28,932 nt of DNA. Origin: JAICJR01 sp036555755 (GTDB lineage: Bacteria; Actinomycetota; Thermoleophilia; Solirubrobacterales; Thermoleophilaceae). Location: the NCBI GenBank assembly GCA_036555755.1, contig DATBKS010000093.1, forward strand, positions 1 to 28,932, written 5' to 3'. This document shows positions 23,958-28,932 of this stretch, piece after piece; position 1 is the first letter of the stretch; each line of letters begins with the position of its first letter. Under the pieces are notes generated by a model, which had not been told where the DNA came from, did not search any database, and saw nothing but the letters and a program-made list of their open reading frames with translations. The translations under genes were made by a program, and so were the position numbers.

Positions 23958-24022
23958 GGGATCGCTCGCCCCCGACTTCGCGTCCGCGGCGGTCTGGGCC
24001 AGATGAAACGGGACAGGGGCAT
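23954..24022 (-). CDS. 22-codon leader ORF upstream of the giant gene
   Basis: AGGAGG (24033-24028) is five bases before ATG 24022. The frame encodes a basic peptide, MPLSRFIWPRPPRTRSRGRA then IP, and ends at TGA 23956-23954. That stop overlaps the ATG of the giant gene as ATGA. The giant gene has no comparable ribosome site of its own, so translation is probably coupled to this short frame. It may be a regulatory leader peptide, or the mark of a shifted reading frame. The peptide itself has no recognised function. Confidence 0.5.
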   Translation of the reverse strand: MPLSRFIWPRPPRTRSRGRAIP

Positions 24023-24149
24023 GGGAGCCTCCTGGTTGGTGCGTCTGACCGCCGGAGGCTCGCTACGGCGTGGACCCGAACGCCGCCGCCGCAGCGGGCG
24101 ACCTTGGACAGTCTCGCTCGAGGGGGATTACGAGCAATAGCGGATCTCG

Positions 24150-24188
24150 TCTTGCGTCGCAAGAGCGACCGCTTAAATCGTTCACGAT
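24150..24188. promoter_or_regulatory. Two dyads between the giant gene and the RlmA-like gene
   Basis: TCTTGCG-T-CGCAAGA (24150-24164) and ATCGT-TC-ACGAT (24177-24188) are perfect inverted repeats in the 265-base gap that holds no gene except the short leader ORF. They lie upstream of the leader ORF and downstream of the RlmA-like gene, so either operators for the giant gene or a terminator for the latter is possible. Confidence 0.4.
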
Positions 24189-24222
24189 CCTCTGGCTAAG
24201 TCGTGCAGCGATTTGTGAGTAA

Positions 24223-25068
24223 TCACCCTTCGCCGCTACGTCCTGGGCGGAAGGTCCAGACGTTCACTGCCGCGCTGACCGCGAGCGGCCACGACAGACC
24301 GGCGAGCCGCGCCTCGAGATCGCCGTCCTCCAGGTGCCGCGCGCTCGGGCCCATTGCGATCAGGGCTTGCGCGTCGGGGCGCCCCAGATGCATCTCGAAC
24401 TCGAGCGGTTCCTCGGCCACGCAGGTGAAGTGCGGGCTGAGCTCCGCGCGCACACGCTCCCCCTTGCGCTCGTCGACCTTCAGGAGGCCGGGGGGGACGG
24501 TCAGTTCGCTCAGGTGGTGCGCGGCCGGGGTGACTACAAGCAGGACTCCACCAGGCTGAAGCACACGACGGAACTCTGCTCCGTTGCGCGGGGCGAAGAC
24601 GTTGAGCACGACGTCGACCGATGCGTCTCGGATCGGCAGGCCGCGCCAGATGTCGCCCACGACTGCGCCCACGCGCGGGTGCGACCGGGCGGCGCGCTGG
24701 GCCGCGGACTTGGAGGCATCGAGGGCGATCCCGCTCGCGCCCTCATGTGAATCCAGGACCTCGCGCAGGTAGTAGCCGGTGCCGGCTCCGGCGTCGAGCA
24801 CGCGAGCGGCGCCCGGCGGGGCTCGTTCGGCGAGGGATTGGGCGAGCGGTGCGAAGTGCTCGGCGTCGAGGAAGCGCTCTCGCGCGGCGACCATGTTCGC
24901 GTCGTCGCCCTCGTGCCTGCCGCGAGCGGTCGACGCCATCAGGTTCACGTAGCCCGCGCGCGCGATGTCGAAGCTGTGGCCACTCCGGCACGTCAGCCGG
25001 CCGTCCCCGAGCTCGAGGTCGCGCCCGCATGCGGGACAGCTCAGTGCCTCGACCATGTCGGCGATCAT
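24223..25068 (-). CDS. rlmA: RlmA-like 23S rRNA guanine methyltransferase
   Basis: This protein has 281 residues from ATG 25068. The zinc ribbon (Cys11, Cys14, Cys27, His31 in SCPACGRDL and CRSGHSFD) is followed by IARAGYVNLM, a combination typical of RlmA/TlrB enzymes that methylate N1 of G745 or G748 in 23S rRNA. Then comes a SAM-binding Rossmann motif (VLDAGAGTGYYLREVL) and a methyltransferase domain with DVVLNVFAPRN. An earlier in-frame start at 25200 would add 44 residues and overlap the APC gene; I reject it since no family homology is present there. In TlrB-type members the methyl mark gives macrolide resistance, but which G is modified cannot be told. Confidence 0.85.
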   Translation of the reverse strand: MIADMVEALSCPACGRDLELGDGRLTCRSGHSFDIARAGYVNLMASTARGRHEGDDANMVAARERFLDAEHFAPLAQSLAERAPPGAARVLDAGAGTGYYLREVLDSHEGASGIALDASKSAAQRAARSHPRVGAVVGDIWRGLPIRDASVDVVLNVFAPRNGAEFRRVLQPGGVLLVVTPAAHHLSELTVPPGLLKVDERKGERVRAELSPHFTCVAEEPLEFEMHLGRPDAQALIAMGPSARHLEDGDLEARLAGLSWPLAVSAAVNVWTFRPGRSGEG

Positions 25069-25108
25069 TCCGTCGAGGCAAGGTAGACGCCTGACCCAAT
25101 ACCTGAGT

Positions 25109-25125
25109 TCACCCGCCGCGGGTGA
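25109..25125. promoter_or_regulatory. TCACCCG-CCG-CGGGTGA dyad in divergent promoter region
   Basis: A perfect seven-base inverted repeat with a three-base centre lies between the divergent RlmA-like and APC genes. A further TCACC (25133-25137) pairs with its right arm, giving three related half-sites. It could be the operator of one or both genes. Confidence 0.4.
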
Positions 25126-25199
25126 GGCCCATTCACCTTTCGTCGGCTGACGATTCAGCTCGTTGGGGAGCCAATAGAGCGAGGTCCAAGTTGGCGTCA

Positions 25200-27206
25200 A
25201 TGGATGTCCCTGCCGATCGCCCGGTAGCTATGCCGAAGGCCAAGGTCGTAGCGACGAAGCCCGCGTACATCACCTGGGTGACGCTCGCGTTCATGACCAC
25301 CGCTTCGGTGGCCAGCCTGCGTAGCGCGCCGACCATGGCGGTCTACGGCCTGGCGTGCGTCTTCCTCTACATCGTCCCGGCGATCATCTTCCTGATCCCG
25401 CAGGCGCTCGTCGCCGCGGAGCTGGCCTCGGGCTGGACGGGCGGCGTCTTCCGTTGGGTAAGCGAGGGCATCTCGCCGCGCTGGGGTCTGCTCGCCGTCT
25501 GGTGCCAGTTTGCCATGACGATCTTCTACTACCCCACGTTGCTCGCGTTCGTGGCGAGCACGCTGGCCTACGTCTTCAATCCGGACCTCGCCGACAGCGG
25601 CGTGTACACGGGCGTCGTGATCGTGGTCGTGTTCTGGCTCGGCGTATTCATGTCGGCACGCGGCGGCACCGGCGGCATCGCCAAGCTGGCCTCGAGCGGC
25701 CTCGTGGTCGGCACGCTCATCCCGGGCGCGATCCTCGTCGTGCTCGGAGTCGTCTACCTCGCGCAGGGCAACGACTCGGCCGCGCCTATGAACGCCAGCC
25801 ACCTGCTCCCCGAGTGGACCGGCATCGCGAGCCTCGTCTTGATCGTGAACAACTTCCTGTCGTACTCGGGCATGGAGATGAACGCCGTCCATGTGTCGTC
25901 GCTGCGCAACCCCGGCAGCGAGTTCCCGCGGGCGATCTTCTTCGCGTGCGGGCTCGTGCTCGCGATCTTCATCCTGCCCGCGCTCGCGATCAGCTGGGTG
26001 ATTCCGGCCCAGCAGCTCAGCCTCACGGCGGGCGTAATGCAGGCATTCAGCGCTTTCTTCGCGCACTTCAACCTCACTTGGCTCGTGCCCATCGTGGCGA
26101 TTGCGCTCGTGTGCGCGTCCGCCGGCGGCATGCTCACGTGGCTTGGCGGCCCGTCCAAGGGCCTGCTGCTGATCGCGCGTCGCGAGGGCTACCTGCCGCC
26201 GTTCTTCCAGCAGCAGAACGAGCACGAGGTGGCCGTGAACATCCTGGTCGTCCAGGGCGGCATCACCACGGTGATCGCGATCATGTACGCGCTCATCCCG
26301 TCGGTCTCGAGCGCCTACTGGATCCTGAGCGTGATGACGACCCAGGTCTACCTGGTCGTCTACCTGCTGATGTTCGTGGCTGCCGTGCGGCTGCGCCGCG
26401 ACCAGCCCAACGTGCACCGCGGCTACCTTGCGCCGGCGCTGAAGTTCCTCTGCATCATGGGCTTCTGCGCCTCGGCGGCCGCGGTGATCATCGGCTTCGT
26501 CCCGCCGTCGCAGTTCAACAACGGCAATACGGTCGCCTACGTCCTGCTCATCCTCGCCGGCACGGTGCTGATCGGTCTGCTCCCGCCGTACCTCTTCCTC
26601 AGGTTCCGCAAGCCGAGCTGGCAGCTCGAACCCGCGCCGGCCGGGGCCGCCGTTGCCGCTGCCACGGCCGCGCCACCTGCGCCTACCGAGGCGCCTGAGG
26701 CCGAGGCTCCGCCGGAGCCGCCCGCCCCGCCGGCCCCGCCCGAGCCGCCGGAACCATCCGAACCGTCCGGACACGCGCCCGAGCACCCATCGCACCGCTG
26801 GCTGCGCTGGGGCATCGGAGTGCTTGCACTCGCCCTGATCGTGGTCGGCCTCTTCACCTACAAGGCCGGTAAGGACAACCAGGAGGCGCAGCAGAAGGCC
26901 ACCCAGCTCACGCAGCTGTTCAAGCAGGCCAACCTGCCGGTGCCCGTCGACCAGGACACGATCACGAAGTCGCTCGGCACCGATGGCGGCGCCGTCTGCG
27001 AGGACCCGGCGAGCGCGCTCGGCAAGGCGATCCTGAACGGTGTTCTGACCAACGGTGCCGCGTTCGTCGGCCAGCGGGCAGTGATCTTCGACACCCGCTA
27101 CCTCCAGGGCGAGGCGCTGATCCTGAAGGTCTACTGCCCGGACAAGCTCCAGGCCTTCCAGGACAAGGTCAACAAGCTGAAGTCGGACAACACGGTCAAG
27201 CCCTGA
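25200..27206 (+). CDS. APC-family amino-acid permease with extra C-terminal domain
   Basis: This protein of 668 residues starts from ATG 25200. Residues 20-470 form an APC transporter of about 12 helices, with the APC-type helix-1 segment WVTLAFMTTASVASLRSAP and the glutamate/GABA antiporter-like VPAIIFLIPQALVAAELASG. It would move amino acids across the cytoplasmic membrane. After it come a Pro/Glu-rich linker (about 475-530, PPEPPAPPAPPEPPEP), an additional helix (535-553) and a roughly 115-residue extracytoplasmic domain with two Cys (600 and 646) that may form a disulfide. The linker and anchored domain are not part of a normal permease (about 480-530 residues). Its stop overlaps the MFS start by one base (TGATG). 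No clear ribosome site was found. Confidence 0.9.
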   Translation: MDVPADRPVAMPKAKVVATKPAYITWVTLAFMTTASVASLRSAPTMAVYGLACVFLYIVPAIIFLIPQALVAAELASGWTGGVFRWVSEGISPRWGLLAVWCQFAMTIFYYPTLLAFVASTLAYVFNPDLADSGVYTGVVIVVVFWLGVFMSARGGTGGIAKLASSGLVVGTLIPGAILVVLGVVYLAQGNDSAAPMNASHLLPEWTGIASLVLIVNNFLSYSGMEMNAVHVSSLRNPGSEFPRAIFFACGLVLAIFILPALAISWVIPAQQLSLTAGVMQAFSAFFAHFNLTWLVPIVAIALVCASAGGMLTWLGGPSKGLLLIARREGYLPPFFQQQNEHEVAVNILVVQGGITTVIAIMYALIPSVSSAYWILSVMTTQVYLVVYLLMFVAAVRLRRDQPNVHRGYLAPALKFLCIMGFCASAAAVIIGFVPPSQFNNGNTVAYVLLILAGTVLIGLLPPYLFLRFRKPSWQLEPAPAGAAVAAATAAPPAPTEAPEAEAPPEPPAPPAPPEPPEPSEPSGHAPEHPSHRWLRWGIGVLALALIVVGLFTYKAGKDNQEAQQKATQLTQLFKQANLPVPVDQDTITKSLGTDGGAVCEDPASALGKAILNGVLTNGAAFVGQRAVIFDTRYLQGEALILKVYCPDKLQAFQDKVNKLKSDNTVKP

Positions 27207-28744
27207 TGTCGACCCACGCCGGTGCCGAGCAACCCGGAGCCGCGCCCGGCAGGGTCACATCGGGGCCCGACCGTGCGGCGGGAACCGGCGTCCTGCTGGC
27301 GGCGTGCGTGTCTGCCCTCGTGGTCAACGCGAACACCTCGGCGGTGACGATCCTGCTGCCGGCGATCAGCGACGACACACATACGCCGGTGGCCCAGCTC
27401 CAGTGGGCGGTGACGGGCTATTCGCTCGTGGGCGCGGCGGTGATCGTCACCTCGGGCGCGCTCGGCGACGTCTTCGGCCGGCGGAAGATCTTCCTCGGCG
27501 GCCTGATCCTGTTCGTGGCCTCGTGCGTGTTCATCGCTCTGTCGCAGAAGGGCGCCGGGGTGGTGGCAGGCCGGTTCATCCAGGGTGCCGCGGGCTCGAC
27601 GATCCTCGCGTGCGGCATGAGCCTCTTGTCGGTATCCGCCTCCGGCAAAGGCCAGATGAGGGCGGTGACGATCTGGGGAGCGGCGTCGGCCGCCGGCGGC
27701 GCGCTGGGCCCGCTCCTCGGCGGCGTGTTCGTGGCGACGACCGGCTGGCAGGGACTGTTCTGGGTCGACGCCGGGATCGCCGCGCTGTGCATCCCGCTTA
27801 CGCTCCGGAAGGTGCAGGAATCGAGCGATCCGAACGCCTCGCGCCAGATCGACTACGTCGGCAGCATCCTCGTGGCCGCCATCCTGGCGCCGCTGGTGCT
27901 CGCCCTCAGCAAGGGCAACGACTGGGGCTGGGGTTCCGCGACGACACTGATCTGCTTCGCGATCTCGATCGTCTCGCTGTTCGCGTTCGTGGCCGTCGAG
28001 AAGCGCGTCAAGGCGCCACTCGTGGACCTCCAGCTTCTGCGCAACCGGGTGCTCGTCGGAGCGACCATCGCGATCTTCATCGTGGCCGGGACGATCAACG
28101 GGCTCATGTATGTCCTTAGCCTGTATTTCCAGGATCCGTCGGCGCTCGGGATGAGCGCTCTCCAGGCTGGGCTCGCGACGCTGCCCGCAGCCGCCGGAAT
28201 GATCGTGATCACGCCGTTCATCACGCCGCTCGCCGCTCGCATCGGAGGCGGCGTGGTTGTCGGGATTGGCTTCGGCCTCGCCACCATCGGCTTCGGCGCG
28301 CTGATCTTCATCACGGAGTCGTGGAACTACGCCGCGTTCGTGCTGCCGCTGGTTGTCCTCGCCGTCGGCCTTGGGTTCGCCAACGGCCCGGCGTCGTCGG
28401 GCTCCACTGCCGCGGTTGCTCCAGAGCAAGTCGGCCAGGCCTCGGGCATCTCGAACATGGCTCGCTACGTTGGCGGCTCGGTGGCCGTAGCCGCGGTGGC
28501 GATGGTCTACAACGCGGTGATCAACAACCACCGCGCCGCGGGCGCCTCCGCGTCGGCCGCGCTCGCGGACGGCTTTGCGAGCGCCGCCCTGCTGATGACA
28601 CTGCTCTGCGCAGCCGGGATCGCGCTCATCGTTCTCATGCGCCGCCACCGGCCGAGGCAGCCTGAGGCCGTCGACCTCGCGGCGGCAGCGGCCGCGCCGC
28701 TCCACACGATCCCCACCCAGCCCAGCCCGAGCCGCAGCTCGTGA
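27206..28744 (+). CDS. MFS transporter, EmrB/QacA (DHA2) type
   Basis: This 512-residue protein has about 14 hydrophobic segments. The opening segment matches DHA2 drug-proton antiporters (VVNANTSAVTILLPAISDDTHTPVAQLQWAVTGYSLVGAAVIVTSGALGDVFGRRK), with the MFS loop GDVFGRRK and motif C-like GAASAAGGALGPLLGGVF. Such proteins export drugs or metabolites, some export amino acids or peptides. It overlaps the permease gene by one base and is 24 bases before an M20 peptidase gene, so the three are one operon. The substrate is unknown; amino acids or dipeptides are a reasonable guess from context. Confidence 0.93.
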   Translation: MSTHAGAEQPGAAPGRVTSGPDRAAGTGVLLAACVSALVVNANTSAVTILLPAISDDTHTPVAQLQWAVTGYSLVGAAVIVTSGALGDVFGRRKIFLGGLILFVASCVFIALSQKGAGVVAGRFIQGAAGSTILACGMSLLSVSASGKGQMRAVTIWGAASAAGGALGPLLGGVFVATTGWQGLFWVDAGIAALCIPLTLRKVQESSDPNASRQIDYVGSILVAAILAPLVLALSKGNDWGWGSATTLICFAISIVSLFAFVAVEKRVKAPLVDLQLLRNRVLVGATIAIFIVAGTINGLMYVLSLYFQDPSALGMSALQAGLATLPAAAGMIVITPFITPLAARIGGGVVVGIGFGLATIGFGALIFITESWNYAAFVLPLVVLAVGLGFANGPASSGSTAAVAPEQVGQASGISNMARYVGGSVAVAAVAMVYNAVINNHRAAGASASAALADGFASAALLMTLLCAAGIALIVLMRRHRPRQPEAVDLAAAAAAPLHTIPTQPSPSRSS

Positions 28745-28768
28745 CACATCTCCCGGAAAGGAGCCTCA

Positions 28769-28932
28769 ATGCCCGCTGACGACCTGCGTCCCGCCGTCGA
28801 AAGACTGATGGGCCGCGCGAAGGACGATCTGGCTGAGCTCGTCGCCTTCAAGTCGGTGGCGGACCCAAAGCAGTTCCCGCCGGAGGAATGCCAGAACGCG
28901 GCGCAATGGGTGATCGACGCCTTCACCGAGGT
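28769..28932 (+). CDS. N-terminus of an M20-family metallopeptidase (dipeptidase), cut by window end
   Basis: The ATG at 28769 follows AAGGAG by six bases. The 54 residues seen (RAKDDLAELVAFKSVADPKQFPPEECQNAAQWVIDAFTEV) match the start of M20 peptidase/dipeptidase proteins (the LVAFKSVAD...P...C segment before the metal-binding motif). Family members are zinc-dependent cytoplasmic enzymes that split dipeptides or acylated amino acids. Metal ligands lie beyond the window. It is the third gene of the permease-MFS run. Confidence 0.85.
   Translation, partial: MPADDLRPAVERLMGRAKDDLAELVAFKSVADPKQFPPEECQNAAQWVIDAFTE

Overview
The window is high-GC DNA with dense, short-spaced genes, many GTG starts, an ECF41-type sigma factor, MMPL and EmrB/QacA-type transporters and a MarR-GNAT fusion. 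This points to an actinobacterium, possibly a soil Thermoleophilia/Solirubrobacterales-like lineage; the lineage is an inference from gene content and is not proven. There are no rRNA or tRNA genes, insertion sequences or CRISPR arrays that I can see, and no gene-free stretch longer than 300 bases.

Layout. 1-2130: tail of an unidentified gene, then a Kup potassium transporter behind a palindrome-rich leader. 2211-7749: a NarL/DesK-type histidine kinase and response regulator overlapping by 10 bases, then an MMPL transporter and a two-helix membrane protein. 7804-9172: a GNAT acetyltransferase converging on a MarR-GNAT fusion. 9297-11308: a membrane acyltransferase, a cupin and a DUF2255 protein in a tight run. 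11317-13075: an NmrA-like NAD(P)-binding protein divergent from an ECF41-type sigma factor, with ECF41-like promoters facing both ways. 13153-15837: a PadR regulator with a permease-prefix membrane protein, divergent from a methyltransferase. 15843-16301: a LiaF-like beta-domain protein.

16403-17868 is the most interesting part. A radical SAM/SPASM enzyme lies directly downstream of a 98-residue peptide gene whose C-terminal two thirds is seven Phe-Ser-Asp-like units, each followed by proline. This looks like a multi-core RiPP precursor and its maturase, and a triceptide (three-residue cyclophane) type of chemistry is the natural hypothesis. A good promoter drives the peptide gene, and a hairpin follows the enzyme gene.

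17958-20314 holds a translationally coupled pair: a protein I cannot identify and a PP-loop ATPase with a QueC-like four-cysteine motif. Converging on it is a 1221-residue protein (20292-23957) with a lectin-like N-terminus, LGFP repeats and a papain-like Cys/His/Asp domain. It is preceded by a 22-codon ORF with an ideal Shine-Dalgarno sequence, overlapping the large gene as ATGA.

24223-28932: an RlmA-like rRNA methyltransferase divergent from a run of an APC permease with an extra C-terminal membrane-anchored domain, an MFS transporter and the start of an M20 peptidase. Together these suggest amino-acid or peptide uptake, export and hydrolysis.
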